A stretch of DNA of 64,000 nucleotides from Omphalotus guepiniiformis (GCA_028554645.1 JAQOOI010000021.1:1612001-1676000); one strand, 5' to 3'; shown: positions 11,442 through 27,488, numbered from the stretch's first letter. The notes: a model not told the origin generated them from the letters alone. Numbers and translations are program-made.

Positions 11442-13240
11442 TTACCAAGTGGCGCAAGAGTTGGGCAGAATATCGTGAATTAGTTTGAGGTCTAGAATAC
11501 TCAGGCTCTTGCGCTTCTCCAAGCACTCTGCATCGCAATTCGTTTGGCCTGGCGGAAGTATGGCATTAACCTGAAAGAGAAAAACGACATGCATAATTTG
11601 ACTCACTTGCTCTAAAGAGATAGAGTCTTCCCGAAGTTCAATCTTCTGTCTGCCGTCATCTTCATCTTCATCTTCATCGTCATCGAAAGTTGTTCGACCC
11701 ACACCAGATCTCATACCACCAAACGCAGCCTTCCCTCCCGCCAGCGAGAAAGGAGACGATGCGACAGCAGTCCCAAAGACACTCGCGTTCTTCGGTGCAC
11801 CGAAGGCGGCAAAGTCGGTGACCACCTTGCGTGGCGGTGAGCCCGTTGCAAAGGCAGGTGACTTGGGGGACGACGGAGTTTTAGAGGTGGGCGGGGAACG
11901 AGGGGGAGTTGCAGGAGCATAAGAGGTCGAGTAACTGCTTCGAGACAATGCAGCCCGGGCTTGCAGGTACTTGTCCGTGAAACGTGTTCCTGGAACCTGC
12001 ACCAAGTTTTCAACACTTTCTAATGAGTTCAACATAATTACACACTCTTTTCAGCAAAGGTCGTGCTTCAGCGAGAGAAGGAGCTTCGGTGAAGACGGCA
12101 ACATTGTGTCGAGATTCTTCTGAGTCCTTATAGATGCTCTCGATGACCACCTTCTTTGTGCTCTCATTCCGCAGAAGGAGCTTCTCATGAAGTTCCTTAG
12201 CGACGTCATCCACGCTTTCGTTGTTGCCAAGGATCCGCTGCGCAACGGCTTCGCCGACCTCCCGAACCAGACGTTCCATATCTAAGTTCTCAAGTACGCT
12301 CCCGACAATAGCGTGTGTCAGGAGGTCAGCTGTGGTCAAAGGGAGCATTAAACCAGACGTGATACTGGTAATAGCTTTGTAAAAGTCGGTTGCGTACTGG
12401 AGCGATACCTGAGGATCAGTATAGTAGGGGTTTAGAATTGCTTACCTGGTAACCACTCAATGCTGGTTCACAAGCGACGAAAAACTATAAGGTTGGATGC
12501 CCAGTAAGGGATATGTTACAAGATTATGGAAGGGCACTCACTAGTGTTATTCCCTTGCTGGCCATCATCCGCGCAACTTGTAATGGGTCTTGTCCATCTG
12601 GTGACCCATCATCGAAGCCTGTTGAGCAGTGAGAAAGGTGGCACCCGACTGAGATGTGATACGGTGACAAACCATCTCCGTACTCTCCGATTCCGTGAGG
12701 TGGTGCATCGGCAATGAGCACTACCATCCTACTGGCATATTCTCTCCAATCCATGTTCAAAGCTTCTACCAAAGCCGCCGTGACAGCTTCTGGCCCATCT
12801 CCACCACCAGAAGCATACAAAGTGGAAAGATCTTTTTGTACCTTGCTGATGTCGGAAGAGAAACCAAAGTTCTTGACGATGTAGGTATGGTCCTGAGGTG
12901 GATGATCGCGAAATGCAACCAAACCAATGCGGAGATCTTCAGTCGCTTGCAGCTTCCCGGATTCAAATATATGTCCACAAATATTCTCGATGTTCTTAGT
13001 AGCGGATGAGATGTAGCTGCCTTGGCTGCCAGTACAATCTTGAACGAAAACCAGGTCGCTGGACATGAGTCAACCACATGTTTAGAGATCGCCCTTTGAC
13101 AGTAAACCGGTCAGAACTCACAGCATTTTTCTCCCTGCATCTGGTCCAATTGGTGCGTATCCATTATATTGAGGCTGTTGAGGGGGTATAGGTTGAGAAC
13201 CCTGAGCTGGGCCATCGAAATCCATGTCTTCATCCATCAT
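11442..13240 (-). CDS. von Willebrand factor A domain protein
   Basis: The start ATG at 13240 opens a short Pro/Gln-rich leader (MMDEDMDFDGPAQGSQPIPP). After an intron comes a VWA domain, DLVFVQDCTGSQGSYISSAT. DxTGS provides the metal-ion-dependent adhesion site (Thr in place of the first Ser), and further VWA elements follow: LRIGLVAFRDHPPQ, ASGGGDGPEAVTAAL and RMVVLIADAPPHGIGE. After the VWA region come FFVACEPALSGYQVS and LPLTTADLLTHAIVGSVLEN, a basic stretch, then a Ser/Pro-rich linker and an acidic run (DDDEDEDEDDG) near 11650-11690. A 49-bp intron at about 11997-12045 joins LLKR to VPGTRFTDKYLQ. The C-terminus RKSLSILDLKLIHDILPNSC runs to a TAA at 11442-11444; a splice just before it would end the protein at about 11385 instead. 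VWA proteins of this kind mediate protein binding; the partner here is unknown. Confidence 0.78.
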
Positions 13241-13528
13241 GACTGTGATTGAAATTGGAATCGAACAATTGAAACCACTAGATTACTGAGTAAGAGCTAA
13301 AAAGATAGAATCAAGCTCAATGGTGCTGCTAGAAAACTGAGATGATGGTGGTAGGAATGAAAATAGAGATTTCGCTGTAGAAAACATGCAAAACACGACT
13401 TTTCGATGAATCAAATCGGATCTTGCGCCTCACATGACCTCATTTTTGCCTTCACTTTCTCTGAACCTTCCTCATTTTGCTATAATATCATTAAATGTAA
13501 ATACTTGTAGTACCTGTAGGTGAACGCG

Positions 13529-16158
<2,630 letters not shown>

Positions 16159-16302
16159 ATCCAAGAATATCTCCTGAAAGCAGAGGAACGGGAGGAAAAC
16201 GAAGAAGAATGGGTATCAGGCGACAGGCGCGAAGTAAATAAAATATTGACAATACGCAAACGCTGAAATCAAGCAAGTTCGGCCGGCACATACGAGGCAA
16301 TA

Positions 16303-16515
16303 ATGTCTCACGGTACACGTGCTCTGACGATCGCAAGCCAAATCAAAAACCTGACAGGAGGAGCCGAGTTCGACGCTGGTAAATATATATACTCATTCTG
16401 CGTTTTTTTCTCTCTTTCTTATTCTTCCATTCATGACTCTCTTAAGCTTACCCAGCGATATCCTTATCTTGGTGCTACAGAACCTTCTTGCTCCAGAACT
16501 AGGGGTGCTTTGTAG
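16303..16515 (+). other. Short upstream ORF overlapping the F-box start
   Basis: An ATG at 16303 opens MSHGTRALTIASQIKNLTGG and stays open to 16515, overlapping the F-box start codon (16433) in a different frame. A donor-like GTAAAT sits at 16379. It may be an untranslated leader, a regulatory upstream ORF or a spurious frame. No family was recognised. Confidence 0.25.
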
Positions 16516-18001
16516 GACATGTCGATCATTCAATGTTCTAGTGCGTTCGTCCGATGCCCGGTCTTGCTATCATCCTTTGTTACTTAATGTTCATCCAGGT
16601 AAATACTTATGGATGGCCTCAATACATTCGCTTCAATCCTCGACCTTCGTATAGTCTGTCCAAGGCTCGGATGGCATGGCCGTCGAAAGTCCGTGTACAG
16701 TATGATGTTTTGAGTGATCAGTCTTGGGCTCGTTCTCGTTTTGTTGCGCGTCCTCTCTCACGTCCTTGGGCCAAAAAGCAACAACCCGTACTCGCCATCA
16801 GCAAGACTCGACTGGTTGTTGCTGCTGGTAATACAATCTATTCCTACAAATTCGGGAGCTACAATGCCGGTCTTTCAAACAGTCCAGTCATCCATTATGA
16901 AGGCTCTTACTCGCTCGCTGAGCAGCGAGATAGCAGTCGGGACATTACTGCCATGACCTTCGTCGATGGTGGGCAAGAGGAAAGGACTCTGATGTGCGGA
17001 TTCCGCAACGGAGAAATTTTCCGCGTTCGTCTATCTGCAAACCTTTCCTCTCACACTTTGCTGGCCAATATTGACCGGTTAAACGACCACCATCTCTATG
17101 CCAAGGATATTATAGAAAATCTATCCGCGGAGGACTCCCTTCTTTTGTCCCTCTCATCCAATGGAAGAGTAGCTTTGGCCAACGTTCAAAGTGTACACCC
17201 GTCATCTTCACCTTGTTTGGAGCTCGGTGCCCGAAGCTGGACTGCCTATCTTAACCTAAAAGGAACTTTGCCATATGCCGCATTCGGTGTATCATCACCA
17301 ACATCACCTTTATCTATCTATTCCATCTGCACAGATGGTCTGTCTGCCAATCCAATCGCTCTGCTCGGCGGAAGGCGCAATGAAACCCTGTCTTCTCCAG
17401 CAGTTTATGGTATATGCTGTGCTCCTATCTCATCACCCTGGGGAAGCTCTCCTCAAATTATTGTGTCTGGCTGGTACGATGGCAGAGTGCGATGCTATGA
17501 CCTTCGTTCGGCCGTTCGGGAATCTTCAACCGACTCTAATTCCGATCTACCTACACGCTTGACTCCGGTTATGACCTTGTCTGACCCATGGTCTTTCGAT
17601 CCTATATACTCTGTTTCTTCTGGTGGCGGCGCTGCGAGTCACATTGCCGCGGGTTCCGCGCGTCATGGTGTAGTTTCATTCTGGGACATAAGGTCCCCGA
17701 AAGCTGGTTGGAGTGTGTATGCTCCGGGCAATGATCGTTCGCCAGTATACAGTGTACTGCTAGAGAGCTCTCGTGTGTTTGGAGCCACAGACAGTCGACC
17801 ATTTGTGTATGACTTCGTGGGTCCCTTTTACTTCTGGATGATACTTAGACCTGAAGCAATTTGTAGGGACCTGGCGTCACTCAGGATACATATCCTTATC
17901 TCTTCCCTACCGAGGGGTTAAAACAACGTAAATCAAATCCTGCCAGTTTTTACGTGACTAGATATAGTCATGGGCATGGCTCTACCATTAATGATCACTG
18001 A
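16433..18001 (+). CDS. F-box protein with WD40-like beta-propeller
   Basis: Exons 16433-16540, 16599-17816 and 17867-18001 give 486 residues. The N-terminal F-box, LLSLPSDILILVLQNLLAPE continuing LGVLCRTCRSFNVL, would bind Skp1 and place the protein in an SCF ubiquitin ligase. The rest reads as WD40-like blades: TAMTFVDGGQEERTLMCGFR, SSPQIIVSGWYDGRVRCYD (an SGxxDGxVRxYDLR blade), and AAGSARHGVVSFWDIRSPKA. The last intron (17817-17866) replaces a spurious end with YDFGPGVTQDTYPYLFPTEG. The start ATG follows a pyrimidine-rich run typical of fungal leaders. The substrate is unknown. It is convergent with the RasGEF gene, 350 bp away. Confidence 0.8.
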
Positions 18002-18350
18002 GTACTGAGGCCTGAGGCCTGGGGATTCACGCGAAGGTTTGCTCAAGCTCACGTACCTTCGAAGATGTAACTCAGCCACGAGCTACCGACAAAAACACCC
18101 ATGCCATGAATATGTGGTAGTGGACGGGACCAATGCGATGATTACAGATAGATGACGACAGTACAGCAATAAGTGTAGGTATGAATATAATGAGATATAG
18201 AAAACAGATAAGTAATTGCACAAAACGAACAAAATTCAGAACACAGCAATGGGAAGAAGCGATCAAGGGTGCATAGCAATGTACAAATCCGAAAAACACC
18301 CAGTCATTAGCATCAAAAGAACAAAGAAAGAAGAGTCTGTTTCGTAATGG
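18002..18350. other. Convergent intergenic region
   Basis: This lies between the ends of the F-box and RasGEF genes. AT-rich stretches at 18170-18240 fit the 3' UTR of the minus-strand gene. No coding feature is supported. Confidence 0.4.
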
Positions 18351-21300
18351 CTATGTCGGAGGTACGAGTTGAGCTTGTGAACGTGACGCCCAATTGAAGA
18401 GCGGACGTATGTCTCCCGGTGGATTATCAGCAGGCTGTTTGGGTTCGACCAGCAAACTATAAGCGGAACAAAATTTAGCGAGGACAGAGAATCAACATCG
18501 AAAGCCACGAACAAACTTCGACGGTACAAATCTTGGAGGTCTCCCTTCTTCCGCGAATCTTGGAAAACGTGGCTCAGGTAATCCTGTACCTCTGGTATGG
18601 CCTTCAGATTATAAGGTACTTGGAATCGTTGCATATCTAGAATAAGATTAAATTCACACCAAGCACTAAACATCAAAAAGCATGCCTTGTACAATCCGCG
18701 CAAGTTTATGATACTTGTTGAAATTGAGGAGCTTCTTGTCGGCATTGAGAGGGGAAGCTCGATGCGACGGGTTACCTTCCCGACAAAAAGTAACATCGGT
18801 AAGATAAAGTCCTGCATTATTGTGTTAAACAGATACCATTCGATAAACACTCAAGAGAAGTAGAAATGCGAACCTAAGAATGGAACGGCGGGAGGTGCTG
18901 TGTTTCGAAGTTTTGAGCGATACTCGCGGTAGTTACGGCCATGATCCGCCAGTCTCCGAAGAGCTTCCAGTTTGACCTTGCTCTTTTGAGGCAGGGCCTG
19001 ATATAGGGAAGCTCAATATACGCGCTGACATATATGCGTGACTACTCACCGCCCACGTCTGGTGAAGCCGCGATATTGTTGACGAATCTAGAGCCGCGAG
19101 CACAGAACGGAAAGTGCTATAATTGTGCAATATTACGCAACGCTAAAGAACAAAGAATCAGAGATATGGCGGCTACTCAAACACTCTGGACTTACGTCTG
19201 CGACCTTGATGAAAAACTTGACGAGATCAGTACGTTTCTTGATGTCCCGCTCATTAAGGATGCTCTCAGCTACCCAACCCGTTATCACGGTGCTTAAAGA
19301 TGACACAGCCTTGACATTGACTGGTGGTTTGGCTCCTTCTTGTGCAGACTCCAAAATCTCCTCTGGCGTGATTGCACAATACAAGGTGCACTCCATGACA
19401 GTTAGCTGCCGAGCCAACTCGAGTTCATCGAAATCGGTGATAGCAATAGACTCAAAGTTCTTGCTCCTCAGGGCCGCAAGAAGTGTTTTCTTCATGATGG
19501 GTCGAGGAATTTCCGAGGTTAGAGTCATCGTAGACGGAGGATTCAAGGACATCCCCGGATCGCGCGTACGGTCGCCCTTTGGACTTAGACCCATATCCTT
19601 TCGTTCCTTCCTGCTCTGAATCATATCCATAATTCGCTCGGAGGTCGTTGAGAACATAGTAGCTAAGCCATCGCGGGTGAACCTTTCCAGCAGAGGTAAG
19701 GCGCCGTCGTCTACATTAGGTCTCCAGTATACGTCGAGCCATGATTTGATGACATTAGATACGCGAAGACGAACTGCAATCCCTTTGCGTTGTTGCCACA
19801 AGAGAATGTCTTCAGTTGATAGCCCAGGGGGAGGAACGAGGTTGTACCGTGCAATGAGGGTGTTGACGAATTCGATAGGTGTACAAAAAAGGCGGAACGT
19901 CATGAAAAACACGGCAGAAAACGCAGGTTCCACGATGCTGTCATGCGGCGTCAACTTTTCTACTAAGACCGCCAAAGTCGCACCGACTAAAACGCCTTCA
20001 CTGTTGTACGCGATATCTTCGACTGGATAGTCATGTGAGAACATATATCCGGCCGGGTCACCAACAGTCTCGGGAATGGGAGCTAAAGGCTCCGGGGGCA
20101 AGGAAGGTAAATCACCGTTGATGATTTTATCTTCCAATGTTGCGGGATAATTCCGAGTACTACCCTCCCAAGTGGTACCATCATCCGTTCTGGCGTACGA
20201 TGTAGGAGAGCTGAGCTCAGGCTCTACGACAGTGCGGGATATGATAAGCGGGGTGGGCACCTTCACATCGTCAGGCAAGGTGACATCAGTGTCTCCTGAT
20301 CTGGACGACGATGATTTCGCAATACTACCCCCACTCTCGGAACCAGAAGAATGTTCAGTGGTGAGTTTGACGATGGCAATGCTCTGTGCCAGTATCGTCA
20401 GATCCTCATCGTTAGCGTCGTCAAGTAGTGTGTCATCTAATGCACTCATACTCGTCGATTTCGTTAATGAAGGCGACGAATATGAAGCAGCACGGAACGC
20501 TTCGGCAGAGCCTGGCTCTCCAAGGTGGGGTAAATTTATGATGAACGGCCTTTCACCCAATGATCGAGTCAAACAGAGCTTGACCGAAGAGGCAAGGTCA
20601 GATCCTGCCTTAAGAGCCGCGGTGGCAGATCGTAGCAACATTTGCTTTTCCTGCTCGTCGGAATGTACGGACGGTGTAGGAGCTGTGAGTAAACGCACAG
20701 ACTCAGCGAGCTCACTAGTGACATTGTACAGCCCCTCCTTTGCAATCTTGAGACCTTCAAGTTTATTATTCGGTATATCGGGGTGCTGTAATACGGCTTC
20801 GACGATGGTGAGAAGCTTGCAAGACATTTCTACGATCTCTCGAACGAGATCGTACATACGTCCCGTGCTTGAGGGATGCGAGGCTCGCGAATGCGAATGA
20901 GCATGACCAACAAACGCAGCTACAGCAGATACGTAATGATCGTGGGTGGAGCGCAAGGCATCCATGACCTGTGCTACGGTGCACGGTCCATGAGGGAATG
21001 GAGGCGGGGTTGGCTTAGCTGAAGAGTCCAAAGACGAGAAGGATGACGACGAGGTTGTGCTGCTGACAGAGGTAGCTCCCGGTTTATGGTTCAAAGCCTT
21101 CTCCCGCGACTGTCCCTTTGAAGACTGCCCTTTAAAGAGGGGCGGGACTGCTGGTATGTCATCAGCGTCCTTGTTGGAAGATATTGCTCGATTGCGAAGA
21201 TCGCCCATACTCCGTGCTCGAGTTACGGTCCGAGGTGTAGCTGGTCTCCCTTTCACGAAGGATTTGGTGGGTGTGCGACCAACAGTGGCGGAGGCAGAAG

Positions 21301-22493
21301 GTGGAACAATTTCGATTGCCTTGTCGTTGGGAACATCGGCGTTATTCCATGATGTCGACTGTCCAGAAGGAAACGTCGCACCGTCGATAGAGGCTAATAT
21401 CTCGCGTCGTTCCGGTAACTCGATTCCGCACTGGACTGCAACGGTCAAGAACTTTCGTACAACTGCAAATACCTGCTGAGCAAGTCGGAGCATCGCTTCC
21501 ACTTCAAGATCCAAGTTATCCCCATCTAATGAATCCTCCGACGCTCGCTTGGCTTGTGCAACGAGCGAGGCGAGAGTGGACAAGATCACCCGTCGCTCAT
21601 GTGCAAGCGCAGGATATCTCTGTAGTATCGGAGCTTCACGCAGTAGTGTATTCGTTGCATTGAGTACAGAGCGAACACACGCAATGATACAGGCGGTGGA
21701 GGGCTGAAAGTGTGATATGCGACCTGCGCGCGCTGCGCCCTGTAATAACGATAGCCCATGCAGTAGCGGAACCACTAGTGGTGGAACATAGGACCCGAGA
21801 TCTGAGCCCGCTGACGGTAGTCGTGCGTGATGGGGAGAATGCGTTTTTGGATAGCAACGTTCTGAGACAGTGGATTTCGAATAAGTGTGAGTGCGCCTCC
21901 GCTATGAAGTTGTCAGAATGATATATTTAATTAATTTAAGAAGACGTGATACTCACGGCAATGTTGGTCTCGGTGACATCCTCCTCCTCCTCCTGTACAA
22001 GGGGATTCACGTCCGCATTGACGTAATTACTAGGAAACCAGCCTCGCTTCCCCTCCAGCTCTCCATCCCACCACCCACTTGGATCGTGATTCAGTACATG
22101 GATGACTTGACCGGCACGAAAAGATAGACATGTTGAAGAGTTGTGTTGAGGTTCATAATCATGCATGGCCAACACGTATTCTGGCATAGTGTTTACAGTA
22201 TCATCAACGTCGTCAGGACTGACGGGACTTGGTATGCGGGAGGAGGAGGGTCCAGGAATGAGGAGGGATGTTGTAGACGTATTGGTAGAGGAAGCAACGG
22301 GAGAGACAACAGAAAAGGAGGAGGCAGAGGAAGCATTGGATACGCTCCGCAACCTGTTCAAGTGGACTTGCTGTGATACGCCCAGCGAAGCTGCAGACGA
22401 AGCAGAAGAGAGCTGCTTGAGATTTCCTGAAGAGGGACCGGCAGATAGAGGCACGGTGGTGTCGATTCTGAGATGGGCCGGATACATAGTCAT
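18351..22493 (-). CDS. CDC25: SH3-RasGEF guanine nucleotide exchange factor (Cdc25 type)
   Basis: Activates Ras by promoting GDP release, upstream of cAMP or MAPK signalling at the plasma membrane. The ATG at 22493 leads into a Ser-rich region, then an SH3 domain (YVLAMHDYEPQ, GWWDGELEGKRGWFPSNYV). A short exon joins a large exon (about 19200-21850) with a helical region, a disordered Ser/Thr/Pro stretch, the RasGEF-N module (VEPAFSAVFFMTFRLFCTPI) and the start of the catalytic RasGEF domain (FDELELARQLTVMECTLYCA). Small exons give STFRSVLAALDSSTISRLH, PPAVPFLG, LYLTDVTFCREGNPSHR and DMQRFQVPYNLKAIPEVQDY, the conserved end of the Cdc25 domain. The protein stops after QAQLVPPT (TAG, 18351-18353). 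The domain order SH3-REM-CDC25 is the fungal Cdc25/Ste6 arrangement. The gene symbol is by family, not proven orthology. Confidence 0.9.
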
Positions 22494-25400
22494 GAAATAA
22501 GAGTGTGATGAGGATTTTGAATGCTAAATGGGGCAATATGGGACGGAGACAAGAAATGAGTGCAAGACCTACGTTGGAGACAGAAGCTTACAATTACCGA
22601 TAGTCGAAAATATATTGCACTGTTTCCAGCTGCAACACTAGAACGAGAAAAATTTGATGGCCCAGTGTTTCGATACCCAGGGAGTAAGAAATACAGTCGT
22701 AAAGTTGTGATGAGATATCCGGATTAAGAACACTCTAGTGTCCGGTAGATGGTCGAAAGATGTCGAATATAGTGTCCAAAGGATCGAAACAATTATTACT
22801 TGAACCAGAGATGGAGCAGCGGAACCTAAGATTGGAGAATAAGGCGAAGTTGAGGAAAGGGGAAGATGGCGGTATAAAAGAAAGAAGGAACCGACACTGG
22901 CGGTGTGGTTAGGGACCAGGGAGCCTGGTGGAAGTAGTAAGTTAGCACTTCTAATGGGTTCTGCATTAATTCTCGCTTCAACCGATTCAACTTGGCATAA
23001 CACGAACAAACAACCGCTTCTGCGCGCCTGCTATATCAGTGATCACAGTTCAGTTCCTAATAAATACCATATATCATATGTCTGATTGTATGCTAACTAG
23101 GTTTAGATGTTGCTTTCTTGTGAGTCTCCTCCGTGGTCCGATCTTCAGGCAACGGTCAAGTATCAGTGAGCTTTTTGTTTCTTTCTCATTTCACTCCCGG
23201 CTTCTATTGATTTGTACCTCTTTTGCCTGCTGCAGATTTGTTCTTTCTATCGATGTGTGCAACTCTTCCCTTGAGTGTGACCACTCGTAGAATGGCAGGT
23301 CTCATTGAGGCTCCCGCCATCAGCTATCAGAACCTTCTACATATCCCTCGTCATTGAATTTTCACTTCCATACGCAGAAATTAGCCAGGCTTCGCTCGAA
23401 GTTGCGTTGGTTCAAGAAGCTCCCTTACCCATTGGGCAAGCGCTCTACCGGTTACGATACCCGTATCCACAATAAAAGGTTCCAAGAAGCTCTCCTAGCT
23501 TCCTGTTCTCCCGAATTGCAGACTCGACGCAGAGGAAAGCCGTAATCTGTAGTAAGTTCGTTGCAAACTTTCCCAAATCACTGCACAAAGCTTCTCCGAC
23601 ATAGCCGGGCGCCCCTCCTCCCCCGGACTCTTATGGATTATGTATAGGTAGTACGACTGAGGATGGAGCTCGTTGAACATAGTATCTCAACAGTGTAAGT
23701 CGATTCAATTTGAAGTTCGCTTGGGCACCGTCTCATCGCGGATAGTGATCTAGCCCAATGGCCGGTCCGACAGAAAATTTGTTCGGTCTTCCTATGTTCT
23801 GTCACCTCCTGTCACCAGACACGGCCCCCAGGTCTCTGGTCTCTCATCACCAGTACCCTCTCACCCCGTGATTCTGGCACTCTGCGAAAACAATTACTGG
23901 CAAGCAATTGTGGTTTTTCATCCGCTCGTCTCCGAGAATCATGCACGATGCGCACGACTATCCTCATCGTCATCCACTCCGCATTTTGTGTCGTATGCAA
24001 CCACTTTCAATTGGTCTGCGCGTATGTCGTGAAGTGTCCCACGTCGTATTGAGCGCCGCTCTGCTGTACGGCATTCGCTGGATTCAGTTTGTGTGTTTGT
24101 GTTGTGTTTTGGCAGGAATGATGAAGGATGCCAGAGAGGTTCCGCAAAATTTGCTCTCTGGTTGTGGTCGTTGCGGACTAATGATAGCTCATGACTCGTC
24201 ACTTACGCCGACCGAAATAGTGGCATTGCGCAAATAGTGAGGAATAGCGGCAATGCGATGATCAGTGCGTCCACCGTGTTATATCAGTGCACTTCGGTTT
24301 CCCCCTCTTTAGGTGTGATCTCTGTTCTACACATTCAGCCCCCGTGTCGAACGGCCACATGCAGGCAAAATCGACATGGAAAGTAGAACTGGATGCGAGG
24401 CTGGATCGATTCCACCAATCAAAGGTCCGGATTTGCTTTCATTGCGACAAGGTCGCTGCCTCGGACGCATTCTGACTGGAAATACGGGTTAGATTACAAC
24501 AGTATAGGATATCCTCTCGGGATCTGCATTGCGAAAGAAATTGCGCATATCGGTGTCAGGTACATTGCGTAGCCGTGCTCAATATATCTACACCCTTTGA
24601 AGAGATTAAGGAAGCAAAGAACTTTCTGCCGGTTGTTGATGATTTATTCATTGAACGACTCAGACGCTCTTTACTCATACTAGCTTTGTCAAAGCTGACC
24701 CAATCTCATGTTCGAGGACTCGTAGTCCAGAGCACTTTTCATTGATCATTCGACTGCGACTGTCTATGCACTCCGATCTCATCTCGTGGAATCTCCGTCG
24801 ACAAACGACCATCTCCGTTACTACGCAAGGAAGCGCAGTCACTGGTATCTATGTCTACGACTATCTTCCTTAAAGATATGACATGCTTCGATAGCCTTAG
24901 GTGCTGATATGGACACTCCACTCAATGAGAGTCGCGAATCCTACGGCAACGTGCACTACAACTGTGCGAGAACATAGAATTTGGACCACAAGGTCACATC
25001 AAGGTTCTTGCTACTTGGTGTTGGATTGTGTTTCGATTGTGCTGATTGTATGAGAGCTCTGGCTAGTTGATTGGTCTTGGGTATTTCCATTCACATCTAT
25101 CACTGTGTTCTTTTGAAAATCGTGAATGCCGTGTCTTGAGGAAAGTAAGGCGGTGATCAAATTTATCCAGTTATACGAACACGCTTTATAGTGCTGAGAA
25201 TTCATAGATAACGCAGGGAAAATTTGTATCCAGGAGTCCTGGTGGTCGTTCTACTTGACCATACCTACTCACTTCAGACTCAGATATCGCAATTGGACCC
25301 GTCTAGGTAGTAGGGAAAGCGGTCCGAGTGCGCCGCATGAAGCGTTTCAACGTGGCAATGATGTTAATGAATGCAATTGTTTTGCTCTTAACTCAAGACT

Positions 25401-25839
25401 AAGCTGACTCTAAAGGCTTGAAAACGACAGGGTGATAGTTTCCTGCATATGGTACGTGGTCAAGCTATTTCTATGTCTCCCTTACCAAAATATAAGCTTC
25501 AAGTTCAAGCGTTATCTCACTTTCCACCAAACCACGACACCATATGACCACATTTACAGAATCTCGTTCATCAGTCTTGAGATGGCCGTCTGACAAACTC
25601 TCACAGATCATATCATTGACCTATAGAGGGAACATGCCATTCTTATAGCTCAGGGCACACATGGATCTGTGGCATCTCGTTGTATTTATCGGGTTATATG
25701 ATAGGGACATTGCCGCGAAGCTTGTTTCGAGCAGCGAAGATTCATTTACTTGCTTAAACTCTGTACCCAGCTAAACTCCGTCTTGAAGCGCTTTCCCGAA
25801 ACCACTGTCTGCAGCCGCTGCTTGACGCATGTCGCAGTT
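22494..25839. other. Gene-poor region
   Basis: No gene is supported over about 3.3 kb. A pyrimidine-rich leader-like tract lies at 22515-22545 on the minus strand. Short frames around 23292-23545 (MAGLIEAPAISYQ..., then KLARLRSKLRWFKKLPY) look weakly protein-like but do not assemble into a recognisable product. The rest has frequent stops on both strands. Confidence 0.4.
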
Positions 25840-27488
25840 ATGACTACATCCTTAGAAGGTTTGATCATCTTGGGAGCTGATGCAGTCACGTCGTGAGTCC
25901 TGGCTCTTATTGTACGATGTCTACTGACAGATAGACTCTAGGACGCGCTATTGCAGTGTCGGTCCGTGTTTAACTATCAGGACATCTGGCTTTCATACTG
26001 ATCATTCCCTTATTAGCTATGTACGCACTAATGGTCTATGACTGGTTGGTTTCCCTCAGTGACGAGGTTGAGTTGGTGAGTTGTACGACCTCATATTCAC
26101 CGCGAGCTGCCCGTATCCGATTAACGCTGCAACATTTAGATTTGGCGGGCTCCTTGCAGCACAATCAAATCGGCCTACATGATATGTCGTTACGCGCCCG
26201 TGATCTTATTCCCTTTCTACCTCTGGGCATGGGTTGGAAACCACACCTTCACTCTCTGCGCAAACTTAGTGCATCCGCTATATGCGTTTCTTGTTCTCTT
26301 TGTGAGCTCTTCCGTGACATTCAACTAATGTAATATCTCATTTCTGCTTCTAGCATCTGTCCCCGAATGGTAGCTTGTTTCTACGTGTTGCTAGCGTGTC
26401 TGTTCGCTGATGCAGACAAAGTGGTGATCATAATGCGAACGTATGCATTTACCGGACGTAATAAGGTCGTTCTCGCTACCTTATGCACAAGTTTGGCCGC
26501 TGTGGCAGCAGCAGAGATATGGCTGTTTGGCATTCATTACACCGGTAATTTATTCCGTGTGCTCTTTTGTCTGAGCTATGTTCTGATTGAACAAATAGCT
26601 TTACCCAAGCTTTACGCTATCTATGGGAATTCAGGTTGTTTTGGAAATGTTGCTGAGGTTACCTCGTTAAGCGTCACAAACGCTCCTTCAGGCGGCGTGA
26701 GTCGAGATTTTGTATGAGCAAGTTCCTAGTGCTTAGCAATAAGCTTCCGAACCCATAGATCGTCTGGGTATGAACTCCAGTCTCTCTAAGTCGTTCGGCT
26801 TACCATAATTTACGTGCATGTCATTAGCTTGCAGCTTTTCTTATGGATTTGTTAATGATGTTGACTGTGCTTGTGGTGAGTTTGCTCTTCTACTCTCCCT
26901 TCCTCGAATATGACTCCTACTTCTGCGCAGCATTGTATGCGAATCAAAAGCACCCAGGGTGCTCTGGGGAGATACTTTCTCCTACAAGGTATGTTTCGGA
27001 TTGACATTCGACGCAAGGCCTCATTTGAGACGGTCCGCTAGGCGTAGCCGTATTTGCCACCATGTCAACTCTCAACCTCTTGACATCAATCATATTCTTC
27101 AGGTATGCTTTCCGAAGATGTTACAGTTGAAGCTCTCCTTATTTTAGGCACAGCTGCAATCATCGGTACGACGGAATAACTCTCCCTCTTGTTGTATTGA
27201 TTCCGAATGTGCTAGTGAGTCTACCCTTTGATGTTGCAAGTTGTTGCTTCATTCTCCTTCTCAAAATTTGTAGGTATGCCAGTTGTGAGTATTTCTCCCG
27301 TTACCCGTCTAATGCAATTGTCTCAGCTTCATAAATGCAGGATAATCACTCTCAGAAGAAGGTTATCTCCGACTGAAAGCGAGGTATCCAAAGAACAATC
27401 GCGGGTAGTCAGGCAGGCTCTGGAGCTAAGATCCTTCGATGACGCCGTGTCTGTCAGTGTCAGCGATTATCGTGATGTTCAGCCATGA
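25840..27488 (+). CDS. DUF6533-type multi-pass membrane protein
   Basis: Many tiny exons. The first, MTTSLEGLIILGADAVT (ATG at 25840), joins a 20-bp exon (STRYCSV) and then AMYALMVYDWLVSLSDEVEL, which is the DUF6533 N-terminal signature (YDxLLxxxxEVExxW). The next exon completes it with IWRAPCSTIKSAYMICRYAP, followed by VILFPFYLWAWV. Then come ACLFADADKVVIIMRTYAF and NKVVLATLCTSLAAVAAAEI helices. Exons between about 26580 and 27230 are less certain. The C-terminal tail PTESEVSKEQSRVVRQALEL ends DYRDVQP at 27488. The family is confined to mushroom-type fungi and has unknown function; it is predicted to reside in a membrane with about seven helices. The intact signature argues for a real gene, although the middle exons may be partly decayed. 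Confidence 0.6.

Noticed and set aside
11572..11607. Possible 36-bp intron inside the VWA protein (GTGAGT...TTTCAG)
   Set aside because: Too short for an efficient intron and a multiple of three without stops; reading through keeps the frame, so I left it in the CDS, though it remains uncertain.
20172..20900. 242-codon plus-strand frame
   Set aside because: Antisense shadow of the RasGEF coding exon; its composition mirrors the Ser-rich region opposite.
23292..23545. Weakly protein-like frames suggesting a small basic protein (RSKLRWFKKLPYPLGK)
   Set aside because: The only intron joining the pieces would be 28 bp, too short, and no family fits.
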